Positions 8,290-17,184 of a stretch of DNA of 64,000 bases are shown one piece after another (position 1 is the first letter of the stretch; each line of letters begins with the position of its first letter). A model generated the notes under the pieces. It was not told the origin of the DNA. It did not search any database and worked only from the letters and a program-made list of their open reading frames with translations. The stretch lies in the NCBI RefSeq assembly GCF_030815975.1, contig NZ_JAUSXL010000002.1:5196501-5260500 (forward strand), given 5' to 3'. This DNA is from Variovorax paradoxus. Its GTDB lineage: Bacteria > Pseudomonadota > Gammaproteobacteria > Burkholderiales > Burkholderiaceae_C. The position numbers and the translations under genes were made by a program.

Positions 8290-9720
8290 ATGTCCACTTC
8301 AACCTCTGATTTCGACCTCGTCGTGCGCAACGCGCGCGTCGTCACGGCTTGCGACACCTTCGATTGCGACATCGGCATTCGTGATGGACGCATCGTGCAG
8401 CTCGGCCTCGCGCTGGACGGCGGCGCGCGCGAGATCGATGCGGCCGGCCGCACCGTCACGCCCGGCGGCGTCGACGCCCATTGCCACCTCGACCAGCCGA
8501 TGCCCGCGCCCATGCGCAACGCCGACAACTTCGACACCGGCACGCGCAGCGCGGCCTGCGGCGGCACCACCACCGTGATTCCCTTCGCCGCGCAGCAAAA
8601 GGGCCAGTCGCTGCGCGCCGCGGTCGAGGACTACCGCGCCCGCGCGGCCGGCAAGGCGCACGTGGACTACGCCTTCCACCTGATCGTGAGCGATCCGACG
8701 CCCACCGTGCTGAACGAGGAACTCCCCGCGCTCATCCGCGAAGGCTTCACCTCGTTCAAGATCTACATGACCTACGACGACATGAAGCTGGACGACGGCC
8801 AGATCCTCGACGTGCTCGACGTTGCGCGGCGGCACGGCGCCATGGCCATGATCCACGCCGAGAACGCCGACTGCATCGAATGGCTCACGCGCCGCCTCGA
8901 AGCCGCCGGGCGCACCGCGCCGCGCTACCACGCGCATGCACGGCCGATGCTGGTGGAGCGCGAAGCTACGCACCGCGCCATCGCGCTGGCCGAGCTGGTC
9001 GACGTGCCGATCCTGATCGTGCACGTGTCGGGCCGCGAGGCGGTGGAGCAGATTCGCTGGGCGCGCGCGCACGGCCTCCACGTGTTTGCCGAGACCTGCC
9101 CGCAATACCTCTTCCTCACGGCCGAGGACTTGGGGCTGGACGACAGCTACAAAGGCGCCAAGTGCGTGTGCAGCCCGCCGCCGCGCGACAAGGCCAACCA
9201 GCAGGTGATCTGGGACGGACTCAACGATGGGCTGTTCACGGTGTTCTCGTCCGACCACGCCCCCTTCAGGTACGACGCGCCCGAGGGCAAGAAGCCCGGC
9301 GGCGAAGAGGTGGCCTTCCGACACATTCCCAACGGCATTCCGGGCCTGGAGACGCGCATGCCGCTGCTGTGGTCCGAGGGCGTGCTCGCAGGGCGCATGA
9401 CGCCGCACCGATTCGTCGAGCTCACGGCCACCGGGCCGGCCAAGGCCTACGGCCTGCATCCGCGCAAGGGCACGATCGCGGTCGGCGCCGACGCCGACCT
9501 GGTGATCTGGGACCAGCGCGAGTTCGTGCTGAAGAACGAGCTGCTGCACCACGAGGTCGACTACACGCCCTACGAGGGCATGACGCTGCGGGCGTGGCCC
9601 GGCGTCACGCTCAGCCGCGGCGAGGTCGTGTGGAGCCGCGACGATGGCTTTCGGCCGATGCCCGGACGCGGCGAGCTGCTGCACTGCGGCGTGCCGACAT
9701 TGATGCCCAGGCCCGCCTGA
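8290..9720 (+). CDS. Dihydropyrimidinase/hydantoinase-family amidohydrolase
   Basis: A 476-residue cyclic amidohydrolase. Metal ligands are visible: DAHCHLD (His 64, His 66), the carboxylated Lys in SFKIYM (about 157), HAEN (about 189), HVSG, and the catalytic Asp in SSDHAPF. It hydrolyses cyclic diamides such as dihydropyrimidines or hydantoins in the cytoplasm. It sits 22 bp after the ABC permease, so the imported compound may be its substrate. D-hydantoinase and dihydropyrimidinase cannot be separated from sequence alone. Confidence 0.88.
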   Translation: MSTSTSDFDLVVRNARVVTACDTFDCDIGIRDGRIVQLGLALDGGAREIDAAGRTVTPGGVDAHCHLDQPMPAPMRNADNFDTGTRSAACGGTTTVIPFAAQQKGQSLRAAVEDYRARAAGKAHVDYAFHLIVSDPTPTVLNEELPALIREGFTSFKIYMTYDDMKLDDGQILDVLDVARRHGAMAMIHAENADCIEWLTRRLEAAGRTAPRYHAHARPMLVEREATHRAIALAELVDVPILIVHVSGREAVEQIRWARAHGLHVFAETCPQYLFLTAEDLGLDDSYKGAKCVCSPPPRDKANQQVIWDGLNDGLFTVFSSDHAPFRYDAPEGKKPGGEEVAFRHIPNGIPGLETRMPLLWSEGVLAGRMTPHRFVELTATGPAKAYGLHPRKGTIAVGADADLVIWDQREFVLKNELLHHEVDYTPYEGMTLRAWPGVTLSRGEVVWSRDDGFRPMPGRGELLHCGVPTLMPRPA

Positions 9721-9764
9721 TCGCCCTGCCCGTGCCAACCGTCCAGGTCAGTCGGCCATGAGGC

Positions 9765-10175
9765 TCACGGTGCCGCGTCGAGCACCAGTTGCGTCTGCGT
9801 GACCACGGCGCAGAGCTTGCCTTCCGCGCTGGTGATCGCGGTCTGCCAGACCATCGTGGTGCGCCCGCGGTGCAATGCGACGCAGGTGCCGGTCACCGTG
9901 CTGCCGAGGCGTGCGCCGGCAATGAACTTGGTGCTCGAATCCGTGGTCGTCGTTCGCTTGCCCTCCGCCAGGTTTACGATCGTGCCGATGGCGCCCAGCG
10001 TGTCGGCAAAGGCCATCGAGGCGCCGCCGTGCAGGATGCCGCCGGCGGTGCAGAGGTCCTGGCGCACCGCCATCTCCGCCACCACGCGATCGGGCGCCAG
10101 CGCCGTGAGCCTGATGCCCATCAGGTCGGGAAACAGTCCGGCGAACAGCTTTTGAATGCCTTCCATATCGGTCAT
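9765..10175 (-). CDS. PaaI-family hot-dog thioesterase
   Basis: A 136-residue acyl-CoA thioesterase of the PaaI/YdiI type, with the signature GGILHGGASMAFADT near residues 45-59 (His-Gly-Gly and downstream acid). It hydrolyses aryl- or acyl-CoA esters, often to release trapped CoA. It is convergent with the hydantoinase gene (44 bp apart) and divergent from the broken reading frame at 10293, with an 8-bp inverted repeat in between. Confidence 0.87.
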   Translation of the reverse strand: MTDMEGIQKLFAGLFPDLMGIRLTALAPDRVVAEMAVRQDLCTAGGILHGGASMAFADTLGAIGTIVNLAEGKRTTTTDSSTKFIAGARLGSTVTGTCVALHRGRTTMVWQTAITSAEGKLCAVVTQTQLVLDAAP

Positions 10176-10207
10176 CGAAGTCTCCTTGGGGCGGACAGCC
10201 TAGTGGA

Positions 10208-10230
10208 AAGCCTCGATCATTGCGAGGCTT
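10208..10230. promoter_or_regulatory. 8-bp perfect dyad in divergent promoter region
   Basis: AAGCCTCG at 10208-10215 and CGAGGCTT at 10223-10230 form a perfect inverted repeat with a 7-bp spacer, 33 bp upstream of the thioesterase start. It could be a repressor operator or, read as RNA, a short hairpin. There is no T-run, so it is not an obvious terminator. Confidence 0.4.
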
Positions 10231-10292
10231 GGCGGCGCCTACACTGCAGCCGCTTGGCACGAAGCGTGCGGGCCAACGGCAGGAGCCCCACC

Positions 10293-10627
10293 ATGCACCA
10301 TGACACGGCACCCGAACTGAGCTTTGCGCCCCGTCTCTCCGGGCGACGTTCAGGGCTACTCCACCGCGCTCGATTCGCTGGTCTATCCCGGCGAACTCAG
10401 CGCGCGGGACACCAATCCGCGCATGAGCCTCAAGGCCTGCCGCCTCGTGGGCGGCGGCCTGGCGATCAGCTTCGCCTCGACACCGCTCGCGGTGCGGCAC
10501 GGGCCCACCGCAAGTCGCCGGATTGATCGGCGTACGTGGCGGCCTGCCGATGGAAGCGTTCGATGGCCTGCGCGCCGGGCACAAGGATAAGTTCAACGCC
10601 GACCTGCTGGCGTTCATCAAGTCCTGA
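10293..10627 (+). pseudogene. Frameshifted remnant of an unrecognised small gene
   Basis: An ATG at 10293 preceded by a good ribosome site (AGGAG, 10281-10285) opens a frame starting MHHDTAPELSFA, but the protein-like character then moves to the +1 frame (about 10324-10500, RPVSPGDVQGYSTALDSLVY) and again to the +2 frame, ending LLAFIKS at 10627. The simplest reading is one gene of about 110 codons carrying two frameshifts. The C-terminal GHKDKFNADLLAFIKS vaguely resembles alpha/beta-hydrolase ends. No confident family. Confidence 0.35.
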
Positions 10628-10648
10628 GCGGGCGGGGCGTCGCGCCGC

Positions 10649-11522
10649 TCAGGCGTAGCGACGCTCGAGCGCATCCCATTCAGGCTTGCCGACGAGCCGC
10701 TGGCGCTCCGCGAACGGAGTGACCAGCGCGGGGTTTTCGTCGAGGCGCCTTGTGTCACGCAGGACCGTCAGCGCCTTCTGCATGCCGGCCACCGCGCCCT
10801 GCAGCGCGGCATTCGCATAGAGCACGAGCCCGTAGCCCATGCCGCCGAGCTCCCGGGCACCGAAGATGGGCGTCTTGCCGCCGACCACCATATTCATGAG
10901 CTGCGGGCGATCCAGGCGCTGCGGCAGAGCGCGGATCTCGTCGGCGCTGGTCACGGCTTCGACGAACAGGATGTCGGCGCCGGCCTCCGCGAACCTCTGC
11001 GCGCGCTCGACGGCCGCCTCGAAGCCGTGCACCGCGCAGGCATCGGTGCGCGCCAGGATCAGCAGGTCGGCGTCCTGCCTGGCATCGGCCGCGGCCTTGA
11101 TCTTGTTGACGGCCTCCTCGGTGGAAATCACGTCCCTTGCCCGAGAAGTGGCCGCAGCGCTTGGGCGCGACCTGGTCCTCGAACTGGATGCAGTCGGCGC
11201 CCGCGCGCTCCAGCGTGCGCACGGTGTGGCGCACGTTCAGCGCATTGCCGAAGCCCGTGTCGGCATCGACGATCAGCGGCAAGCCGACGGCATCGCGGAT
11301 GCGCGCCGTGTGGTCGGCCATCTCGGCCAGCCCCACGAAGCCCTGGTCCGGCAGGCCGAACCACATGTTGGTGACGCCGGCGCCGGTGATGTAGATTGCC
11401 TCGAAGCCCAGGTCTTCGACCACCTTGGCCGACAACGCATTGAAGGCGCCCGGCACCAGGGCACCGCGGCGGGCCTCCACCAGGGCGCGGAGTTGTTGTT
11501 TGGTGTTCATGGGTGTGCTCAT
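10649..11522 (-). pseudogene. Isocitrate lyase/PEP mutase family lyase (PrpB-like), frameshifted
   Basis: Encodes a 2-methylisocitrate lyase/PEP mutase superfamily barrel in two frames. The first part (from ATG 11522) has DADTGFGN and the catalytic Cys motif KRCGH; the second continues VISTEEAVNKIKAA to a normal C-terminus at 10649. One extra base in the ccc run at 11134-11136 explains the shift: removing it restores SGKDVISTEE, the usual family sequence. It is either a recent mutation or a sequencing error. The start overlaps the Bug stop (TGATG), showing an operon. It would cleave a methylisocitrate- or malate-like acid to pyruvate or glyoxylate products. Confidence 0.7.
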
Positions 11523-12499
11523 CACTTTTCCTGCATCTGGGCGGCCTTGACGATCTCGCCCAGGCGCTTGCGTTCGGCATCGGTGAACTTCACGAACTCC
11601 TGGCGCGTACCGCCGATGGGCTCGATGCCCAGGCCCTTGAGCTTGGCCACCGTGGCGGGTTCGCGCATGGCCTTGTCCACGGCGGCAGCCAGCTTGTCGA
11701 GGATGTCGTCGGGTGTGCCGCGCGGCGCATGAAGGCCGGCCCAGTGCGCGATCTGCAGATCGGCAAAGCCCTGCTCCACGGCCGTGGAAAGTTCCGGATA
11801 CGCCGAGATGCGCTGCGTCCAGGTGGTGGCCAGCGCCTTGAACTTGCCATCGCCGCGGATGTGCGGCAGCGCGATGATGCTGGCCTCGGACGTGCCCTCG
11901 ACCTGCCCGCCGAGCACGGCCGTGGTGCTCTCCGAACCGCTCTTGTACGGCACGGGCTGCAGCTTGGCGCCGTACTTCACGTTGAGCATCTCGGCCACGA
12001 AGTGCGGCGTGCTGCCGGTGCCGGCGGTGGCAAAGTTGAAGCCCACGCCCTTCTTCGAGGCCTCGACGAAATCGCGCAGGTTGTTGTACGGCGCCGACTT
12101 GGGCACCACCACCACCGATGGCGCCAGTCCGATCATGACCGCCGGCACCAGGTCCTCGTCCTTGAAGGGCAGCGACTTCTTGATCATGCTATTGGAGATG
12201 ACGCCGGCCGCGCTGATCAGGAATGTGTAGCCATCGGGCGCGCTCCTGGCCACCAGGTCGGCACCGAGCGAGCCGCCCGCGCCGGGCCGGTTGTCGATGA
12301 TGACGGGCTGGCCCAGCACTTTCGCGGCGCCTTCCGCCGCCGCGCGCGCCATGAGGTCGTTCGCACCGCCCGGCGCGAACGGAACGACGAAGCGGATGGT
12401 CTTGGCGGGCCAGGCCTGGGCCTGCGCGGACAGCGGCAGGACGCAGGCCAGCGCGGCGGCAGCGGCGCTGGCCATGGCGAAACGGCGGTTGAGTTTCAT
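11522..12499 (-). CDS. Bug-family tripartite tricarboxylate receptor
   Basis: A 325-residue periplasmic binding protein (TctC/Bug family) with a signal peptide (MKLNRRFAMAS... hydrophobic core, cleavage near AQAQA). Family marks include FVVPFAPGG, VIIDNRPGAGG and LVARSAPDGYTFL. It captures carboxylates for a TctAB membrane pair not present here. Upstream sequence is open in frame to 12658, but ATG 12499 gives the correct signal peptide. It lies 46 nt after a sigma-54 promoter candidate and opposite a PrpR-like activator, and its stop is coupled to the PrpB-like gene, so a methylcitrate-cycle-related acid is a plausible ligand. Confidence 0.88.
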   Translation of the reverse strand: MKLNRRFAMASAAAAALACVLPLSAQAQAWPAKTIRFVVPFAPGGANDLMARAAAEGAAKVLGQPVIIDNRPGAGGSLGADLVARSAPDGYTFLISAAGVISNSMIKKSLPFKDEDLVPAVMIGLAPSVVVVPKSAPYNNLRDFVEASKKGVGFNFATAGTGSTPHFVAEMLNVKYGAKLQPVPYKSGSESTTAVLGGQVEGTSEASIIALPHIRGDGKFKALATTWTQRISAYPELSTAVEQGFADLQIAHWAGLHAPRGTPDDILDKLAAAVDKAMREPATVAKLKGLGIEPIGGTRQEFVKFTDAERKRLGEIVKAAQMQEK

Positions 12500-12556
12500 G
12501 GGGTCTCCTGGGTATGTGAGCGGACAAGCGTTCCGCGGGGTTGCCTCGAGTTCTGC

Positions 12557-12571
12557 GCAAACGCCGTACCA
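12557..12571 (-). promoter_or_regulatory. Sigma-54 (-24/-12) promoter
   Basis: On the minus strand TGGTACGGCGTTTGC matches the -24/-12 consensus TGGCACG-N4-TTGC, with GG and GC exactly one helical turn apart. It lies about 58 bp before the Bug start codon. The divergent neighbour is a sigma-54-dependent activator with an intact GAFTGA loop, which makes the assignment coherent. Confidence 0.65.
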
Positions 12572-12714
12572 CCGATCCGGGGCGCACCCGATCCGTCCCA
12601 AGTCGTTGATTTCAAACATATCCACGATGCCGCATGGTGCCGTGCGCGCGCCCGTCATTTCAGTTGTTGTTCACAAATGACACAATCAAACCAGCTGAAC
12701 TGAACAAGCCGCCC

Positions 12715-14664
12715 ATGCTCTCGCCCTCTTCCTCATCCGCGCCGCGGCCGCTGCATATCGTCGCCGTGGCCCGCCATCGGCTGGGCCGCGTGCTCGCGCG
12801 GCTGGTCCCCGAATTGGCTGCAGAGGCGCACATCGAGCTGGTCGGACATGCCTTTGACGACGCCGTGGCCGCCGTGCGCGCACTGCATGCCCGCTCTCCC
12901 GTCGACGCGGTGGTGGCCGCGGGCGCCAGTGGCGAATGGCTGCGCCAACACCTGGACATCCCGGTGGCGATGGTGGAGGTGCGCGGCTTCGACCTGATGC
13001 GCGCACTGGCCGCCGCGCGCGCCATCTCGCCCAAGGTGGGCCTGGTCTCGTTCGACGGCCCGTCGGAGCATCTGGCCCAGCTGGACGCCCTGTTTGCCAT
13101 GGGCATCGCGCAGTTCAGCTACCGCAGTCCGGACGATGCGCCCGCCTGTGTGGAGGCGCTGCGCGCGGCCGGCGTCGGGGCGGTGGTCGCGCCTGGGCTG
13201 GTGTCCGACCTGGCCGAACAGGCCGGCATTGCCAGCGTGCTGATGTATTCCGACGACGCGGTGCGCCAGGCGCTGCAGGACGCCGTGCATCTGGCCCGCC
13301 ACAGCCGCGCGGACCGCGCGCGCCACGAACGGCTGGGCACCATCCTCGGCCAGTTGCAGGACGGCGTGGTCGCGGTCGACCTGCGCCAGCGCATCGAGGC
13401 CCTGAACCCCGTGATGGCAAACCTGCTGGGCGCGCCGGTGGCCGAACTCGCCGGCCGCGTGCTGAGCGACGTGGAGCCCGTGCTGGACCTGGGCGCCACG
13501 CTGCTCCTGCGCGAAACCCCGCCCGAGGAGGTGCTGCAGATCGGCATGCGCACGCTGGTCGTGCGGCGCGCGCCCATCGTCGAAAACGGCGAGGTCACCG
13601 GCGCGCTGCTGGTGTGCCGCGACCCGGCCGTCATCCAGCGCGCCGATCGCCACTTGCGCGCCAACCAGCGGCAACGGGGCGCCCCCGCGCGCTACCGGAT
13701 CGAGGCCTTTGCCGGCGACAGTGCCGCGGCGCGGCGCGTGCGCGAGCTGGCGGCGCAGTGCGCGGCCAGCGACGCCACCGTGCTCGTCATCGGCGAGAGC
13801 GGCACCGGCAAGGAACTGGTGGCGCAGGGCATCCACACGGCCAGCCGGCGCGCGTCGCAGCCCTTCTTGGCCGTGAACTGCGCCGCGCTGAGCGAGAGCC
13901 TGCTCGAAAGCGAGCTGTTCGGCTACGAGGAAGGTGCCTTCACCGGCGCGCGGCGCGGCGGCAAGACCGGCCTGATCGAAGCCGCCCATACCGGCACCCT
14001 GTTCCTCGACGAGATCGGCGACATGCCGCTGGCTCTGCAGACGCGGCTGCTGCGCGTGCTGCAGGAGCGCGAGGTGCTGCGCCTGGGCGCGACCGCGGCG
14101 GTGCCGGTGGACCTGCGTGTGATCGCGGCCACGCATGCCAATCTGGCGGCGCAGGTGGAGCGCGGCCTGTTCCGCCGCGATCTGTACTACCGGCTTGCGG
14201 TGCTGCGCATCGAGACGCCGCCGCTGCGCGAGCGTGGCAGCGACATCGCCGCCCTGGCGGCTGGCCTGCTGGCGCGCCGCGGCGGCGCGGCGGGCGTGCC
14301 GGCGGCGCAGGCATCGGCCTGGCTTGCGGCCCTGCTGGAGCTGGCCGCGGGCTACAGCTGGCCCGGCAATGTGCGGGAGCTGGAGAATTTTGTCGAGCGC
14401 CTGCTGGCCTGCCACGACTACCTGTCGCCGGCCGGCCGGCTCGACCGCGGCCGGCTGCTCGAGGTGTTCCCGGAATGCACGCAGCCCCGCCCGGCGCCGG
14501 TGCGCGAACGCCTGCTCAAGGGCGCTCGGGTTGCCGCGGAGCGGCAGCGCGTGCGCGAAGTGCTTCAGTCGGTGCAGGGCGACCAGAACCAGGCCTGCGC
14601 CATCCTCGGCATCAGCCGCTCGACCTTGTGGCGGCGGCTGCGCGAGGAAGAACCGGCGGCATGA
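12715..14664 (+). CDS. PrpR-like sigma-54-dependent transcriptional activator
   Basis: A 649-residue enhancer-binding protein. Residues about 12-195 resemble the PrpR N-terminal sensor domain, a PAS-like segment follows (about 205-300), then the AAA+ domain with Walker A GESGTGKE (360-367), the sigma-54-contacting GAFTGA (407-412) and Walker B LFLDEIGD (429-436), and a Fis-type helix-turn-helix at the end ([18 protein letters not shown]). By family it senses 2-methylcitrate-like ligands. Start ATG 12715 is chosen; the frame is open to 12634. It should activate the divergent Bug/PrpB-like pair. Confidence 0.85.
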   Translation: MLSPSSSSAPRPLHIVAVARHRLGRVLARLVPELAAEAHIELVGHAFDDAVAAVRALHARSPVDAVVAAGASGEWLRQHLDIPVAMVEVRGFDLMRALAAARAISPKVGLVSFDGPSEHLAQLDALFAMGIAQFSYRSPDDAPACVEALRAAGVGAVVAPGLVSDLAEQAGIASVLMYSDDAVRQALQDAVHLARHSRADRARHERLGTILGQLQDGVVAVDLRQRIEALNPVMANLLGAPVAELAGRVLSDVEPVLDLGATLLLRETPPEEVLQIGMRTLVVRRAPIVENGEVTGALLVCRDPAVIQRADRHLRANQRQRGAPARYRIEAFAGDSAAARRVRELAAQCAASDATVLVIGESGTGKELVAQGIHTASRRASQPFLAVNCAALSESLLESELFGYEEGAFTGARRGGKTGLIEAAHTGTLFLDEIGDMPLALQTRLLRVLQEREVLRLGATAAVPVDLRVIAATHANLAAQVERGLFRRDLYYRLAVLRIETPPLRERGSDIAALAAGLLARRGGAAGVPAAQASAWLAALLELAAGYSWPGNVRELENFVERLLACHDYLSPAGRLDRGRLLEVFPECTQPRPAPVRERLLKGARVAAERQRVREVLQSVQGDQNQACAILGISRSTLWRRLREEEPAA

Positions 14665-14694
14665 GCCCCCGCCCGGCCGCTCCGAAGGGGGCTC
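14663..14694. terminator. Hairpin at the convergent end of the PrpR-like gene
   Basis: GAGCCCCC (14663-14670) pairs with GGGGGCTC (14687-14694), beginning within the prpR stop codon. A second small GC-rich dyad follows (GCACCGCAGTGC). No T-run is visible, so this is a GC-rich transcription-end hairpin typical of such genomes rather than a textbook intrinsic terminator. Confidence 0.4.
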
Positions 14695-14747
14695 GCACCG
14701 CAGTGCGAAGCACGGAGGTTACCCAATGAGCCGCCACGAGGGATCGC

Positions 14748-16541
14748 CTACGCTTCCTCGTACCAGCGGTCCTTCGCCAGCATCACCCGGTGGTGCCCCT
14801 GCCCCGCCGGCATCATCGGAAAGCAGTTCTCCTGCGCCGCGACCTGCACGTCAAGGAAGAACGGTCCTTCGCTGGCCAGGCATTCGGCCAGCGCCGCTTC
14901 GAGCTCGGCCGGGTCCGACACACGCCGCGCGCCCCAGCCGAAGGCCTTGGCCAGCGCCACGAAGTCGGGCAGCGCCTCGTTCCAGCTGTGGCTCAGCCGG
15001 TTGCCATGGTTGAGCTCCTGCCACTGCCGCACCATGCCCATGTAGCCGTTGTTGCACAGCACCAGCTTCACCGGCGCGCGGTGCTGCACGGCCGTTGACA
15101 GCTCCTGGATGTTCATGAGCACCGACGCATCGCCGCTCACGCAGACGGTGAGCGCATCGGGGTGGCCGATCTGCGCGCCGATGGCCGCGGGCAGCCCGTA
15201 GCCCATCGTGCCGGCGCCGCCCGACGTGAGCCAGCGGCGCGGGCTGTCGAAGCGCAGGTACTGCGCGGCCCACATCTGGTGCTGGCCCACGTCGGTCGAG
15301 ACGATCGCGCCGCGGCCCGCGATCGCCCGCTGCAGCGACGACATCAGCTGCTGCGGCAGGATCGCATCGCCGCGCGGCGCGAAGCGCAGGCACTCTTGCG
15401 CGCGCCAGCGCTCGATGCGCTCCCACCAGGGCGCGAGCCGTTCGGGCGCCAGGCCTTCGGCGGGCAGCAGGTCAAGCACGGCGCCGAGGATCGCGGCGCA
15501 ATCGCCCACCATGGGCACATCGACCTTCACCACCTTGTTGATGCTGCCGGGGTCGATGTCGATGTGGATCTTGCGCGCATGCGGGCAGAACTCGTCGAGC
15601 TTGCCCGTCACGCGGTCGTCGAAGCGCGCACCGACGCACACCACCAGGTCGGCCTCGTGCATCGCAAGGTTGGCTTCGAGCATGCCGTGCATGCCCAGCA
15701 TGCCGATGAATTTCGGGTCCGATGCCGGGAAGGCGCCGAGCCCCATCAGCGTGAGCGTGCACGGCGCATGCAGCCGGCGCACCAGCTGCGCGAAGGCCTC
15801 GCAGGCAGCCGGCCCCGAGTTGATCAGCCCGCCGCCGCCGTAGAGCACCGGCCGGCGCGCGGTCGAGAGCAGGTCAGCCGCGCGCTGCAGCATCGCCTTC
15901 GGTGGCAGCGCCGCCCTGCCCGTGCGCAGCGCGCGCATCGGCGCAGGCGCGGTGCCGTGCCCGAGGCGCATGAGCTGGATGTCCTTCGGCACGTCGAGCA
16001 GCACCGGCCCCGGCCGGCCCGACGAGGCGATCTCCAGCGCGCGCCGCACCAGGCCCGGCACGTCGTCGGCCGCACGCACCTGCCGGTTCCACTTGGTGAC
16101 GGGGCGCGACATGCCCAGCGCATCGCTTTCCTGGAAGGCCTGCGTGCCGATCACTGCGGTCGCGACCTGCCCGCTGATGCAGAGCACCGGCACCGAATCG
16201 CTCATCGCGTCGAGCAGCCCGGTGATGGTGTTGCCCACGCCGGGCCCCGAGGTGACCAGCACCACGCCCACGCGCCCCGTGCTGCGCGAATAGCCTTCGG
16301 CCGCATGCACCGCGGCCTGCTCGTGCCGCACCAGCACATGGCGCAGCCGCGCTTCGCCATGCAGCGCGTCGTACAGCGGCAGCGCGGCGCCGCCGGGGTA
16401 GCCGAAGATGGTGTCGACGCCGCACTCGACCAGCGTGTCGAGCAGGGCCTCGGCTCCGTTGCGCACGCGGATGGCCGCCCTGGAGGCATCCTCAGGGTGA
16501 AGGGACAGGGAGGACGGAAGGGGAAGGTCGAGCAGTCGCAT
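14748..16541 (-). CDS. ilvB: Acetolactate synthase, large (catalytic) subunit
   Basis: A 597-residue thiamine-diphosphate enzyme condensing two pyruvates (or pyruvate and 2-oxobutyrate). The catalytic Glu is at about 74 ([13 protein letters not shown]), the FAD-type FDDRVTG segment is in the middle, and the ThDP/Mg site is [12 protein letters not shown] followed by CNN. FDDRVTG points to the FAD-containing anabolic type rather than catabolic ALS. No small regulatory subunit (ilvN) or ilvC follows. Start at ATG 16541; the frame is open to 16604, but that extension runs into the divergent promoter. A secondary or amino-acid-regulated ALS is likely. Confidence 0.88.
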   Translation of the reverse strand: MRLLDLPLPSSLSLHPEDASRAAIRVRNGAEALLDTLVECGVDTIFGYPGGAALPLYDALHGEARLRHVLVRHEQAAVHAAEGYSRSTGRVGVVLVTSGPGVGNTITGLLDAMSDSVPVLCISGQVATAVIGTQAFQESDALGMSRPVTKWNRQVRAADDVPGLVRRALEIASSGRPGPVLLDVPKDIQLMRLGHGTAPAPMRALRTGRAALPPKAMLQRAADLLSTARRPVLYGGGGLINSGPAACEAFAQLVRRLHAPCTLTLMGLGAFPASDPKFIGMLGMHGMLEANLAMHEADLVVCVGARFDDRVTGKLDEFCPHARKIHIDIDPGSINKVVKVDVPMVGDCAAILGAVLDLLPAEGLAPERLAPWWERIERWRAQECLRFAPRGDAILPQQLMSSLQRAIAGRGAIVSTDVGQHQMWAAQYLRFDSPRRWLTSGGAGTMGYGLPAAIGAQIGHPDALTVCVSGDASVLMNIQELSTAVQHRAPVKLVLCNNGYMGMVRQWQELNHGNRLSHSWNEALPDFVALAKAFGWGARRVSDPAELEAALAECLASEGPFFLDVQVAAQENCFPMMPAGQGHHRVMLAKDRWYEEA

Positions 16542-16565
16542 GCCGTCGATTCTTCCGGTTCTGAT

Positions 16566-16576
16566 GCAGAATTTGC
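16566..16576. promoter_or_regulatory. Candidate Lrp/AsnC operator
   Basis: GCAGAATTTGC, an 11-bp near-palindrome around an AATT core, lies in the 65-bp gap between the acetolactate synthase and the divergent Lrp gene. AT-centred imperfect dyads of this kind are typical Lrp/AsnC sites; the region is also clearly more AT-rich than its surroundings. Confidence 0.35.
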
Positions 16577-16606
16577 TTCTTTCTTTTGGCTCTTTTGGCC
16601 TCAATC

Positions 16607-17101
16607 ATGAAAACCCTTCGGAAAACAGCGGCAAACGAAGAAGGATCTTTCGACAAGATCGATATGGCGATCCTCCGGGTGCTGCTGCTCGACTCGCGCA
16701 AGACCCTGCAGGAGATCGGCCACGAGGTCGGCCTGTCGCCCACCAGCTGCTGGACGCGCATCAAGAAGCTCGAAGCCCAGGGCGTGATCAAGCGCTACAC
16801 CATCGACGTGGACCCGGCCAAGCTCGGCTACCACGACTCGGTGATCGTGCAGGTCACGCTCGAAAGCCACACCGACGAAACGCTCTACGACTTCGGCCGC
16901 GTGCTCGCGACCATTCCGGAGATCCAGGAGGCCTACCTGGTGTCGGGCGACTACGACTACTACATCCGCATCGCGGTGCGCGACACGCGCGACTACGAAC
17001 GGCTGTTGCGCGAAAAGCTCTACAAGATCCCGGGCATCCGCCACAGCAAGTCGCACTTCGTGCTGCGCGTGCTGAAGGAAACGAGCGTGCCGGTCATCTG
17101 A
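16607..17101 (+). CDS. Lrp/AsnC-family transcriptional regulator
   Basis: A 164-residue feast/famine regulator: an N-terminal winged helix-turn-helix (KTLQEIGHEVGLSPTSCWTRIKKL, roughly residues 31-54) and a C-terminal RAM/ACT-like ligand-binding domain (VSGDYDYYIRIAVRD). It is divergent from an acetolactate synthase with 65 bp between starts, so it likely controls that gene in response to an amino acid. Start ATG 16607 is preferred over an in-frame TTG at 16586. Confidence 0.9.
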   Translation: MKTLRKTAANEEGSFDKIDMAILRVLLLDSRKTLQEIGHEVGLSPTSCWTRIKKLEAQGVIKRYTIDVDPAKLGYHDSVIVQVTLESHTDETLYDFGRVLATIPEIQEAYLVSGDYDYYIRIAVRDTRDYERLLREKLYKIPGIRHSKSHFVLRVLKETSVPVI

Positions 17102-17119
17102 CGGGCGGCCGGCACCGGC

Positions 17120-17184
17120 TCAGAGCCGGATCAGCTCGACCCGCCGGTTCTTCGCGCAAAACGCAGGCCGTGGCCGGACGAGCA
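17120..17184 (-). pseudogene. C-terminal remnant of an OmpA-domain protein
   Basis: Directly downstream of the stop of the next gene, the minus strand reads a short open end FCAKNRRVELIRL followed by a stop at 17120-17122. The CxAKNRRVEL signature is the C-terminal signature of OmpA/Pal peptidoglycan-binding domains. Only about 20 codons remain and there is no start, so this appears to be the tail of a lost gene. Confidence 0.35.
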
